NCBI GenBank assembly: GCA_973895155.1
Contig: OZ316891.1
Span: 15,996,001-16,060,000 of the forward strand
DNA from: Marsupella aquatica
Taxonomy: Eukaryota > Marchantiophyta
Length of the DNA stretch: 64,000 nt
Reading direction: 5' to 3'
A program made the position numbers and the translations under genes. The notes beneath the pieces were generated by a model. The model was not told the DNA's origin. It worked only from the letters and a program-made list of their open reading frames with translations, and made no database searches. Positions 40,897 through 50,993 of the stretch are shown here, piece after piece (within the stretch, counting starts at the first letter, position 1; each line of letters starts with the position of its first letter).

Positions 40897-41012
40897 CGCG
40901 ATTACGAGTTACGACTTAGCTTTTACTAGTTTAAGAGTTACTAGTTTACGATTACGAGTTCCGATAGACAGCCGATTACGAGTTAATAGTTTACTAGTTA
41001 CGAGTTCATACT
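40897..41012. repeat. TTACGAGTTACTAGT iteron array, 3' side of copy B
   Basis: Repeats of GATTACGAGTT, TTTACTAGTT and ACTAGTTACGAG follow the gene's 3' end. The arrangement (array, gene, array) mirrors copy A. Confidence 0.7.
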
Positions 41013-41924
41013 TAGCCATTTTTCCGGCTTTTCACTTACTGAATCGCCATTTTAAAATTTTGAGGGGTATGAAGAGGCATGTCTCTTCGACCCTGTGACC
41101 TCTCACTCAGTAGATTTTGACTATAAGATAGCTCTACCACTAGTGTAGATGATGGTAAAGTTTAGCAATTTTTGCCTTTCCTTGGTGTTCTGCTAGTTGA
41201 TCATGAATGTTAAGAGTTCGAGATCAAGTTTGACACCAAGAGAAGACTTTCCTCCTTCTTGTGGTTTAATCCTTTGAATAAATCATGGGAAGTAAAATTC
41301 CAATTGTGTAAATCTTATGGGATCTGATGACAGATTCCTTTTTGGTGATTCATTACAATCTCCTGAGTTCTTGGAGTTAACTCATTGCGTTTAAGTCTTA
41401 TTTGAAATTGATGGATTTTCTTTCATGTTGCTTAGTACCATCTAAATGTTGAAGTAGCTACCTTTTAGATCTTATCTGAGTACCACTTAGAAAGGATAAG
41501 ACATGTTTACGGCATTTTAAAAGGTACTCTAGTAAGCATTTTAGATCTGAAAAGCAAACGTGGATTTGAATCCTTAAGTCTTTTCATTTTGACTTATGTC
41601 TAAGGAGTAACCTTGGTCTATTCCAGACTCCCTTAGCATACTTTAAGATATTTTTCCTTGTGTTTTGTTAATCATTTCCTTTTCATTAATTTATGGTTAC
41701 ATGATGTTGAGTTGTCATTAAAAAACACTCACCGCTGTGGAGCGATCTTCAAAATACCTTAGTAAAGTAATCAATCCTGATTACTATGTGTTAAAGAGAG
41801 TTCTTAAACTCTCATTTGTGTTTTTATGTATCAAATCAACCCCATCTTGTTCTTTACGGGAACGAATACCGAGTTTGAAGACCTTTAAGTGTGTTTTTGG
41901 TTCTTCATAGCAAACTACACACAT

Positions 41925-43034
41925 AAACATCACATCCAAAAATCCCCAAATGTGAGTAATCTGCTAGACGCCTGCACCTCATTTCAAATGGCGTCTTGAA
42001 TCCAATAGAACTGGATGGAGAAAAATTTACCAAATAAGCTGCAGTGTTGACAGCTTCAACCCAAAACTCATGTGGTAAGCATGATTGACTCAACATACTC
42101 CTCGAGCGGTCTAATAGTGTTTGGTTGAGTCTCTCAGAAACACCATTCTGCTGAGGAGTATAACTTGTTGTGAGATGGCGAGTAGTCCCCTGCTCCTTAC
42201 AATACGTTCCAAATTCCTTGGAACTATATTCACCACCGCTATCCGATCAAAGATATCTCACCTTATTACCAGTCTGATTCTCAACTTGGGCTTTCCACTC
42301 CTTAAAAGTGGCAAAAATATCAGACTTATTGTGTAGAAAGTATATCCACACATACCTTGAGTAATCGTCTATGAACGTGACATAGTATAACCGTCCAGAA
42401 TGTGAGGGAGTAAGGGCTGGACCCCACACATCACTATGTACATACTCAAGTACCTCCTTGCTGGTGTGAGTTTCAACTCCGAAGGGTTTTCTGTGCTGCT
42501 TCCCAAGCACACAGTGCTCACAAAATTCCAACTTATAAGATTGCAAATTAGAAAGTAATCCTTTCTTCTGAAGAATAACCAAACCTTTTTCACTCATGTG
42601 GCCCAAACGGAAGTGCCACAGCTGGGCCGTCTCCTCATGAGATAAGGTTACATTGGCTTCATCACAGACTACACTGCCCTCCAAAATGTATAGATTGTTG
42701 TCTCTTTCCCTTCAATACAACTTTAGTACTAGTTGAAACCTGAAGGACACCATTAGCAGAACTCCACTGATGGCCATTTGCTTCTAAAACTCCAAGTGAA
42801 ATGAGATTTTTTCCTCATGCTAGGAATATATCTCACATTCCCCAACGTTCTTACTGCACCATCAAACATCTGAAATCTAACAGATCCAAGTCCAACTACT
42901 TGGCATGGGATTTCATTTCCCATCAACATTGACCCGGTTGAAACCGTGTAAGAACTCAAAAAATCTCTCCTAGAGAAAATGTGAAAAGTACATGCACTAT
43001 CTAGAATCCAGTCATCACTACCAGGATTTGACAC
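41925..43034 (-). pseudogene. Copia protease and integrase (N-terminal and core parts)
   Basis: Protease: DDWILDSACTFHI near 43,020 (active-site DSA). The GAG-pre-integrase region reads TAQLWHFRLGHMSEKGL then CEHCVLGKQHRKPF (HHCC zinc site). The core has VHSDVWGPALTPSHSG (first Asp) and YVTFIDDYSRYVWIYFL. A frame change near 42,250 is followed by VNTAAYLVNFSPSS (42,096-41,930), just before element B. A further frame change lies near 42,750-42,684. Confidence 0.85.
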
Positions 43035-43109
43035 TACGTTGAGAGCAAAACCTTGGCATCACAATATGTCATCATCATCGAGTAAATCTACCTCAGGTGC
43101 GCTCAAAAC

Positions 43110-43200
43110 CGCGTTAGCTGATGCAGTAGGGTCCCTTACTCAACAGTCCCTTTTCAGGTGGCCAGGCTTGCCACAATTCCAACATGCAAGAGGCTTCCTC
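43110..43200 (-). pseudogene. Copia gag zinc knuckle (CCHC)
   Basis: The minus-strand translation around 43,190-43,140 gives CWNCGKPGHLKRDC, a complete CCHC knuckle at the gag C-terminus. A frame change separates it from the main gag ORF, which ends at 43,326. Confidence 0.75.
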
Positions 43201-43325
43201 TCTTGCAATTTTCCTCTGGATTTAGATCTCCCCCGTGATGTAGATCTAAACCTGTTCTGTCCATTCGTGCGCTGCGCTGGTCTTTCACGGTTAACGTTCA
43301 GCGTAGTAGAAGAAGAAGATGTTGT

Positions 43326-43918
43326 TTATGCTTGACCCAAATTCTTCTGTGCATCATCAGACAGTAATGAGCTCACCACCTCATCATGTGAAATGGACTT
43401 CAGATCTCTATACAAGAGCACCTGTTTTAAGCCCTGATAAGATGGCGGTAAGGAGCTTAGCAAAAGCAAGGCCTTATCCTCATCTTTAACTCCCTTACCC
43501 AGGTTTGACAGATCCACCGCTAGATTGTTAAACTCATCCAGGTGATCCTGTAACTTGCTCTCTTCCTTGAACCTGAGGCTCATCAAGAGAGACTTCTTGT
43601 ACAGCCGATCTGATGCATCTTCTCGGTAGTACTTCTCTCTTAGAGCCTTGAACAGTGACGCGCAATCCGCATAATCATCTAACTTCTTGATGATGTGCGG
43701 CTTGAGATAAAGCATCACTACATTGACAGCAATCACCTGCTCTTGTCTCCACTGCTTCTCTGAGATCTCCTCCTCTCCATCATACTGCTCTCGCGAAGAG
43801 AGCAGATGAGCTAAGCCCATTGCACGAAGAACACCCTTCACTTGCTTCTCCCACAACAAGTAATTAGTAGACCATCGTACTTCTCCATTTCAAACTTCAT
43901 TCCTCTGAATCTAGCCAT
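43326..43918 (-). pseudogene. Copia gag
   Basis: The likely start is ATG 43,918 (MARFRGMKFEMEKYDG), followed by a frame change near 43,860 into a 177-codon frame. That frame has LWEKQVKGVLRAMGL, ALREKYYREDASDRLYKKSLLMSLRF, LDEFNNLAVDLSNLG and LLSSLPPSYQGLKQVLLY, the standard Copia gag (UBN2-type) sequence. Confidence 0.85.
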
Positions 43919-44244
43919 CTTCCTCTTCTTCCCCACTACCGACAGCTCTGGTAGTAGAACAACTTCCTCCACTGCACGTCTCACCGGTGATCGTACCGGT
44001 GATACTAGTTCCTCCTCAAATGGTAGCAGCTCCTCCTTAGACTCACCGTCTGACCGTCGCGATCCTAAAGCTCCACCAACACCAATTCTTCTAGTATCCT
44101 CCGAGTCACTCACATGAAACAATCACGAAAAAACATTTTTTTTCAAAACTCCTCATAAAACTCAAAAACTCAACACCGCCGTGTAGCCCACAAAGCTAGG
44201 AGTCCAAACACTGAAAAAAAAAATCAAAACCAAAATCCGTTGAG

Positions 44245-44585
44245 AGGCCACAGGCCGTGGGTGGTGGGTGCAAGCCAAGCTTCCAAGATGATCCCGCACG
44301 GACCATGGGTCGTAGGCTATTCGCCCCCAAACTCAATAATAATCAAGACCCCTCACAGACCGTGGGTCGTGGGTACATGCCTACCCAGACATACCCACAT
44401 GACTCACGAACCGTGGGTTGTGGGATATCTTCTCACTCAAATCAAAACCTCATGGACGGTGGGTCGTGAGCTCAATACTCACTCAAGCCAAGACCTCACC
44501 ACCTGTGGGTCGTGAGCTCACTACTCACTCAAGCCAAGACCTCACCACCTGTGGGTTGTGAGCTCACTACTCACACAAGCCAAGC
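44245..44585. repeat. Minisatellite of about 47 bp in the Copia leader
   Basis: About seven units share GTGGGTCGTGAGCTCA and ACTCAAGCCAAGACCTCA; the three rightmost are nearly identical and those on the left are more diverged. It lies between the Copia PBS (45,353) and gag start (43,918), in the untranslated leader. Confidence 0.8.
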
Positions 44586-45341
44586 GCTAAATACGGCAGA
44601 AATTACGGACAAAGTACTATTTCTTAATTTGTCGTTTTCTCTGTGCCCTAAGTCACAGTTGCACCTCACATTTTTGCAATGCCAAATCGTCGTTTCCAAC
44701 GAGAAAAGTGAACACCGCCGACCAGAAATGTTGCCGAATTGCACCGGCATAGTCTGCAGCTCCAGCAGAGTAAGAACTTCCACCGCGTCACCTTCACTTT
44801 GCGTCAAGTGCCAATCCTGGACTCAAAACGACCGCCTTGCCACAATCTCTCCGTTGAGCCCTAGCACTTTGCGTTTCTTCCTTTGAGTTGAACGTCACCA
44901 CGAGTAACCCGGTTCAGGGAAAAACAAGCACCATAGCTTGTCAAAAAACCAGAACTCAACATCCACTCGTCACGTTTCACTCGGTATCAACTTGGCAGCA
45001 ACCCAACTACTGAAATGACCAACTTGCTTCAACCTTCAACATGAGCTACAACATGCGACACCTCCGGCACCGCACAGCTCACACTGTTGAAAAATGCAAA
45101 CTCTGGTCTCTCCCCCAAAAACCCGTCGAACACGAATAAAACCTGAACAACGTAAACTTTGATTCCTCCGCACCACGGATACCGATAAGCAAGTTCTAAC
45201 CACCATTAGAAAGCCCTCTCACTAACCTATCCGCTCAGCCACACACATTTGAGTTTCCTACGATGAAACTCCGAATGTACCACCGACAATGAACGCTGGA
45301 AAAACCCGTCACAAAAAAACCTCTCGTCACCTCCTAGGCAT

Positions 45342-45353
45342 GCTCTGATACCA
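45342..45353 (-). promoter_or_regulatory. Copia primer-binding site (initiator Met tRNA)
   Basis: TGGTATCAGAGC on the minus strand, two bases after the LTR end (CAACA at 45,356). It is complementary to the 3' end of plant initiator Met tRNA. Confidence 0.9.
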
Positions 45354-45355
45354 CT

Positions 45356-45699
45356 TGTTGATCATAGACGACATTCGTAACAGCAAGCCCATGAACCATC
45401 CAACGTACAAGAGTCAACATAGAGAGATACGTGGTTCACCTCCATATGAGGCTACGTCCACGGGAACACACAAGAGCTTTACTGCACTCTAGGCCGACAG
45501 GCCATACAAGGCATCCACAGCACAAGCTCTCCCTATCTCTCAACTAGCCCCGTAACAATGAGCCTAAGTTCCACCAAGGTCTGGCATCAGCCCTGGCTAT
45601 ATACACAACAGCACTACTGCTAACAATAGCTAAGTCCTAACCCGAGTTAGCCTAACTGTAGCTAGCTCATGAGTCATAATACTAGAGCAATATCTAACA
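45356..45699 (-). mobile_element. Copia 5' LTR
   Basis: A 344-bp LTR that starts TGTTAGATATTG (45,699) and ends TCAACA (45,356) on the minus strand. The 3' LTR has the same length once element A is set aside. The two differ at a moderate number of positions. Confidence 0.9.
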
Positions 45700-45704
45700 T
45701 TTGT

Positions 45705-46745
45705 AATGGTGGTCCAGAATTGCCTCCACCTCAAACTCCTCAGCGTCCTCCACTAGCATGGTATCCGAACGCAAGACCTAATCTCGGTTGGGATCATCGT
45801 CTTTGACAAACTTCTTGAGCCGGCTAACATGGTAGATTTTGCCCATGCCTATTTCCTTGGGTGTCTCCAACACCACCAAAACCGGATTATCCTTGTGGGC
45901 CCATCGTATGACGCGATAGGGCCCCGCATATCTGGGAGCCAGCTTCCTACTTATGTTCCCGTGGTATTGCTCAGGTCTCAACTGCAACCAGACGCTCTCC
46001 CCAATTTCAAAGCTTGTAACCTGGCATCGATGTTTATCCCCTTGCTCCTTGTACCAACTTTGGGCAAGGGTCATACCCTTGCTAGCCGCTTCCACAACTA
46101 GGTGCCGCTCTTAAATAAAATTGTCTGCAGAAGGAACCTTGCTTTCCGTCCGCCAAGCTTCTGGATTTATAAACCAGGAGGGCGCCCTTGGCGTCCTCCG
46201 TGTGGCCAACACAAACGGCGCAAATCCCGTGACCGAATGCTTGGTCAAGTTATATCTAAACTCGGCCATTGTTAAATGCTTTGCCCAATCCCTTTGATTG
46301 GCCGTCACAAAGTGATGCAAGTAGTCCTCCACGATACCGTTAACCCGTTCCGTTTGGCCATCTGTTTCATGATGATACGCTGATCCCCTAATCAGGTCCG
46401 TTCCGGATAACCGGAATAACGCCAAAAATGGCCCGTGAACTTGGTATCGCGATCGGACAGGATATGCAATGGCAATCCCCACTGTCGGAAGACATTGTCA
46501 AACACTAGACCGGCAACCTCTCGGGCCGAAACCATCTTTGTGGTAGGCAAGAAATACGCCATCTTGGAAAAACGATCCACGATTGTTAAGATGGAGTTAC
46601 TGTCGTGGGACTCAAGTAACCCAACAATGAAGTCCATGGAGATAGACTCCCATGGAGCCGCAGCTACTGGTAAGGGTTGCAACAGTCCTCCTTTTGCCCT
46701 ATAGACCGTTTGGTTCTTTTGGCACGAGTAACAACTTTGCACGTG
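45705..46745 (-). pseudogene. Chromovirus integrase core and chromodomain start
   Basis: Frames read CYSCQKNQTVYRAK (end of the zinc site), WESISMDFIVGL (first Asp), ILTIVDRFSKMAYFLP and HILSDRDTKFTGHFW (second Asp). A frame change near 46,395 leads to AYHHETDGQTERVNGIVEDYL (Glu). The C-terminal part has GESVWLQLRPEQY and KIYHVSRLKKFVKDD. A TAG at 45,778-45,780 precedes the chromodomain start. All three catalytic acids are present, but the frame is broken. Confidence 0.85.
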
Positions 46746-47468
46746 TCAAAGGACCGATTGCTTCATGTCCGGCCAATACACATCTCGTGACATGCTGCGA
46801 TATGTAGTGGCTTGTCCTCCATGCCCTCCCCAGGGCGAGTCGTGGTACTTTTGCAGAACCTCTAACCTTAGAGACTCTGGTATGTACACACGTCTCTGCT
46901 TGTATCGCCATAACTGAACATTATGCGTCGTATCCAACCCCAACGATACGTGCCTTATCTTGCCTTGGCTACCCCCATTGCTTTGCCATTCCTTAGCTAA
47001 CTTGTCATCCCCATATGCTGCAACCAGAACCTTTGGCCACTCGGATTTGAGCATCGTGATCCCATTGACACGATGTTGGTCCTTACGCAATAACGTGTCC
47101 GCTGCAGTGTTTGTCTTCCCAGGAACGTGACGGACTTTGAAATTGAAATCCGCCAAGAACATCTGCCAACGCATTTCCTTGGGGTTGAGTCTCAGCTTAG
47201 AATTGAAGTACCCGACCGGCGAGCTATCTGTGTGGATTACCACTTTGGGACCGTTCTTAAGGTAAATCTCCCATTTCTTCAACGCATAGATCACAGCATA
47301 CATTTCCCTTTCCGGTGTGATCCAATGATTTTCCAACTTACATGACTCAAAGGCCACAGGACGCCCATCTTGGTGAAGACAGGCGCCAATGGCATAATCA
47401 CTTGCGTCTGTCCAAATTTCAAACGGCTTCCCCATCTCAGGTAACTTTAGAACCGCCGGCGTTATCAT
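46746..47468 (-). pseudogene. Chromovirus RNase H and integrase zinc-binding region
   Basis: An open frame with FEIWTDASDYAIGACLHQDGRPVAFES (RNase H first Asp), ERE-MYAVIYALKKWEIYL, VIHTDSSPVGYF and HVPGKTNTAADTLL, followed by the HHCC start HDSPWGGHGGQATTY and VYWPDMKQSV. A stop at the 3' end (46,746) separates it from the CYSCQK segment. Confidence 0.85.
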
Positions 47469-47474
47469 TAACCG

Positions 47475-48391
47475 TTAAAGTTCTAGGAATGCTAACTCGC
47501 AATCCTGTGTCCACACAAACAATTTGTTTTTCAACGTTAGCGCATTTAGGGGCCTCGCAATCCTTGCATAGTCTTTCATGTATCTCCGATAGAACCCCAT
47601 GAATCCTAAGAAGGCTCTGACTTGCCTTACATTGGACGGGCGCTCCCATTCTTTGATCTCCTTAAGCTTGTCCTGACTAGGCGTAATCCCTCCTGGGGTA
47701 AAGGTATGGCTGAGGAACTGAATCTCGTTCATCACAAACTCGCACTTGCTAGGTTTAGCAAAGAGACGAGCCTTACGAAGGCGAGAGAACACTTCTCTAA
47801 GCAACTGCTCATGTTCCTCCAACGTTTTCGAGTAGATTAGGATGTCGTCAATAAAGACGACCACTCCTTGGTCCAACAAGCCAGGAAAGATGGTATTCAT
47901 CATCTTCATGAACGTTGCGGTTGCATGTACAACCCGAACAAGATAACCAAGAACTCATAGGATCCAAACCTTGTGCACATCGCGGTCTTATACTCGTCTC
48001 CTTTAGCCATGCGGATCTGGTAATACCCAGACTACAAGTCCACCTTTGAAAACTTCTTAGCCCCGGAGAGGCAATCGAAGAGGTCATCCATACGAGGTAA
48101 CGGGTACTTGTTCTTTACTGTCTGCTTATTGAGGGCCCGATAATCTGTGCACAATCTCAAAGTACCATCCTTTTTGGACACAAACAGCGCGGGCGCCCCG
48201 TGAGGACTCTTACTAGGGCAAATGAACCCTTGGTCAATCAACTCTTCCAAGGCGTTCTTCAACATCATTTGCTCATTCAGGTTCAAATGATAAGGAGCTT
48301 TAGCTTGTGGAGCCGAACCTGGCTCCAGCTCAACTTGGTGATCCACTTCTCTCTGCGGGGGTAAACCTTTAGGTAGCTTCTGCGAGAGCAC
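47475..48391 (-). pseudogene. Chromovirus reverse transcriptase
   Basis: Blocks in order: [43 protein letters not shown] and [24 protein letters not shown], then a frame change near 48,030. VVVFIDDILIYSKTLEEHEQLL follows (IDD block of the YxDD motif), then FLGFMGFYRRYMKDYARIA. A second change near 47,910 leaves the RT disrupted. Confidence 0.88.
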
Positions 48392-48421
48392 GTCGTTGAA
48401 TTCCTCTAAAATTTCAGGAAT

Positions 48422-49345
48422 TCAACCGTAGTCGGGCCCGACCTTAGCTGACTTGACCTTTGGCTGCGAAGCAGCCTCCTTAGTTGGGTGGAGATGAAAG
48501 AAGAAACATTCATGTCCACCCTTGAAGTCTTTCCACCATTGCTTTGCCGATACACACGGAGACAACCACGACACTTTACTTAGTTTGAGAAATCTTTCTT
48601 TATTTTTGGTAACTTCGTGTACAACAATGGGCTCATCGCCCTTATTGGGAAAATGGAGCACCTCACCCCCCGGTTTCAAGGTAACATTGTGCTTTCTGAG
48701 ATAACCTACTGACAAGATGAAGTCTATGGCTAGACCGTCTAGAACGTAGAACATCTCCTGAGTAACAAAATTTTGTTGCTCGCCTATGACCTCTACTCAA
48801 AGTCTATGTACCACTCTCGACACTATCCCCTTTGTGTCGTTGGCGAACTTGCATACTAACCGTTGTAGCAACTCTTGCACGTCCACCCCAAGACGTGTTG
48901 CCGCCTGCCCACTTATGAAGCAGACGGTCGCGCCTGTATCCACCAAAGCAACACCCAGATTACCATTAGAAGTGACATTTACAAAAATCAGTTTTTCAGG
49001 ATCCATTGTCTTAACTTTAGGTATCTTCTCTCGCAACAATACCCCCTCTCCGGCAGGAACATCCCCTACAGGGACCTTGTCAGCTACTAAGGGTTCGGTT
49101 AGAGTGATACTTACCTTAATGCTCTTCTGCCCTCCACCATCTCTGTTTGGCTTGCCACCTTTCATGGAACAATCCTTACTTTGATGGCCCATGGCACCAC
49201 ATGTGAAGCACGAACCTTCAGCCCGCCTCTGCTCCATGGTTTGCCTGCTTCTTTGCTTTCTGTGCCGATGAGGTTCCTTTCTTGAAGTTGTCGGCCTTCT
49301 GATTTTGCTTAGCTTCTCCATTCTGGGGCTGGGGATCCGAACCAC
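48422..49345 (-). pseudogene. Chromovirus gag zinc knuckle, protease and RT leader
   Basis: The frame at 49,345-48,797 has CFTCGAMGHQSKDC (CCHC) and then LGVALVDTGATVCFISG (retropepsin DTGA). A frame change near 48,780 is followed by VLDGLAIDFILSVGYLRKHNVTL, the standard protease C-terminus, and by the linker to RT, which ends in a stop near 48,420. Confidence 0.85.
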
Positions 49346-50846
49346 CGGCCCCCGCCCCCTCAGGTTTCTTACGCTTATTCCCCAAACCTTTCACTTTCCC
49401 AGCTTCCCCCTCGGATCCCTTGCCACCCACCTTTGCCAAGTCCGGTCGGTTATTCACCAACGTAGTGGCCTTGTCGAAGGCGTCAGAAAGCGTTTTGAAC
49501 TCATGACGCTTTTCCTGCAACTTTTCCCTGAGCAACGGCGGGAGCTTCATGATAAAGTTGTGAAGCTATGTATGTAGGGTCTCTTGTCCCGCCGGGATAC
49601 ACGCCAATTGATTCTGGTAATAAGTGATGAACTTTTGGATATCACCCCCTGGGCCCTCACTCTGTGTAAAAGAAGTGGACCCCCCTGCGATCAGGCCCTT
49701 TTCTTGTTTACCCCTTGTTATTTCCATTTTACTATTAAAAGCTCCCTTATTACCGGTAATAATTATAATTATTAGTTCAAAATGAATAAAAATTACCCTT
49801 CGAGCGTTCGCACGTCCTCCACGTATTAGTTAAGACTGAGGGCCCAGGGATATCACCCCTGAAGCTCATCTCCGTTACACATTTCTGAGCGTGCCGCTCT
49901 GAGTACTTAGTGGTGACATGAGCACGGAGTCCCTCAACCAGGTTTTCCCAAGTTAATGGCAAGGAGGAGTCCTCTCGCGACTTCTTCCATGACTTGTACC
50001 AAGTCAAGGCATAGTCCTTCAGGTAAGGAGCGGCTGCGGTAGCCCAAGTGGAACGCTCAACACACGCTTGGAGATGAATCTCCATCGTGGAGAGCCAACT
50101 CAGGAACTTTTGTCCACTTTGCTTGTAGGCCCCATCATAAGTTGGAGGAGTCGGTAGCTGGTTCACTTGGAACATACTCCGTCCAACCACCATTCCCCCC
50201 TCGGGACACGTCGCACTCTAACTACCCAGACTAAGTAAGTACTTAATCTGGGCCCCCTTGTTGTGCTCCAACTGCTCATAGATGAGTTGTTGGTCTTGAG
50301 TCAACGGCTGGGCCCTTGCGGGTTGTATGAGGACGGTCCTCCAACTATCTTTCCATTGCGGGCCGCCTGTCCTTAGGTTCTCTTGTGGATTTTGGTGACA
50401 CCCCCGCGTCTTGCGAGCACCATGACCTCCCGGGGCTGAGGCATCACCCGCATCGCCCTGGGTTTCCTTGTTCAAATTATCCACGATGACGTCCGGCTTG
50501 ACATCATCCTCTGGTTCCACGTTCAACCCTCTTCCTTTGTTTTGGCTCGACCCTCTTCCTCTGATTCGGCTTCAGCCTTGTCGTCGCTTCCTTCCGCGTT
50601 GGAGTCATCGTCATCCGATCCGTCCTCTGAAGGATCAACCACCTCCTTCCCTTTAAGTCAACGGCGCTTTGCACTTGACCTGTTCGCCGCAGCGGTTAAT
50701 GGTTTGGCCGTTGCGTCTTCTTCATCCTGCTTGTAACGTTTGTCTAGGGAAGTCGACCCGTCCTCCTTCTGTTCATCTTGAACTTGGGCTCTCCCCTTGG
50801 TGGGGGGAGCCTGTTTGCCACTCTTTGAACGAGTGTTTTTAGCCAT
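49218..50846 (-). pseudogene. Chromovirus gag
   Basis: A likely start is ATG 50,846 (MAKNTRSKSGKQAPP). Segments in three frames give a basic/acidic N-terminus, PTPPTYDGAYKQSGQKFLSWLSTMEIHL and DYALTWYKSWKK (the plant gag domain, 50,193-49,790), and PPLLREKLQEKRHEFKTLSDAF with a Lys-rich tail (49,550-49,218). The A/T-rich gap at about 49,680-49,790 and several frame changes show decay. Confidence 0.75.
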
Positions 50847-50977
50847 GTTCCCAGCGACCGAATATGCCCGCAGTCGACCCGCCAGGCACGTTGAAGCACT
50901 AAGTCCCCGCAAAAATCCGTTAAGATTTTTGGATTCTGACTTAGCACAACCCCGGCCCGATGTCTATGCCAACAATC

Positions 50978-50989
50978 GCTCTGATACCA
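50978..50989 (-). promoter_or_regulatory. Chromovirus primer-binding site (initiator Met tRNA)
   Basis: TGGTATCAGAGC on the minus strand, four bases after CCACCA, the LTR end. The LTR end is confirmed by the solo LTR relic, which ends in the same way at 53,660. Confidence 0.88.
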
Positions 50990-50993
50990 CAAG

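Larger units (their letters stand above)
37844..41919 (+). mobile_element. Unknown 4.1-kb single-ORF element, copy B (in Copia integrase)
   Basis: The insertion interrupts the Copia integrase and is flanked by perfect CACAT duplications (37,839-37,843 and 41,920-41,924). It starts TGTAAGTAGTGGGTA and ends CAAACTACA, like copy A. Its orientation is opposite to copy A, so the two are separate insertions. It contains one gene of about 800 codons with repeat arrays on both sides and no recognisable mobility enzyme. The TG...CA ends and 5-bp TSD suggest integrase-type insertion. Confidence 0.85.
27136..45699 (-). mobile_element. Ty1/Copia retrotransposon (minus strand), TSD TTTGT, with three nested insertions
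   Basis: The LTRs are 344 bp (5' LTR 45,356-45,699; 3' LTR 27,136-27,304 plus 31,326-31,500), start TGTTAGATATTG and end CAACA in minus orientation. TTTGT flanks the element at 27,131-27,135 and 45,700-45,704, a clean 5-bp target duplication inside the chromovirus chromodomain. PBS, gag, protease, integrase, RT and RNase H follow in Copia order. Insertions are unknown element A in the 3' LTR, unknown element B in integrase and Gypsy copy 2 between RT and RNase H. Confidence 0.92.

Noticed and set aside
37844-41919. LTR retrotransposon with LTRs for the unknown element
   Set aside because: The TG...CA ends and 5-bp TSD suggest it, but no direct repeat of LTR type connects the first and last several hundred bases of either copy.
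45342-50989. tRNA gene fragments at TGGTATCAGAGC sites
   Set aside because: These 12-bp matches lie exactly next to LTR ends and are primer-binding sites; no cloverleaf can be formed around them.
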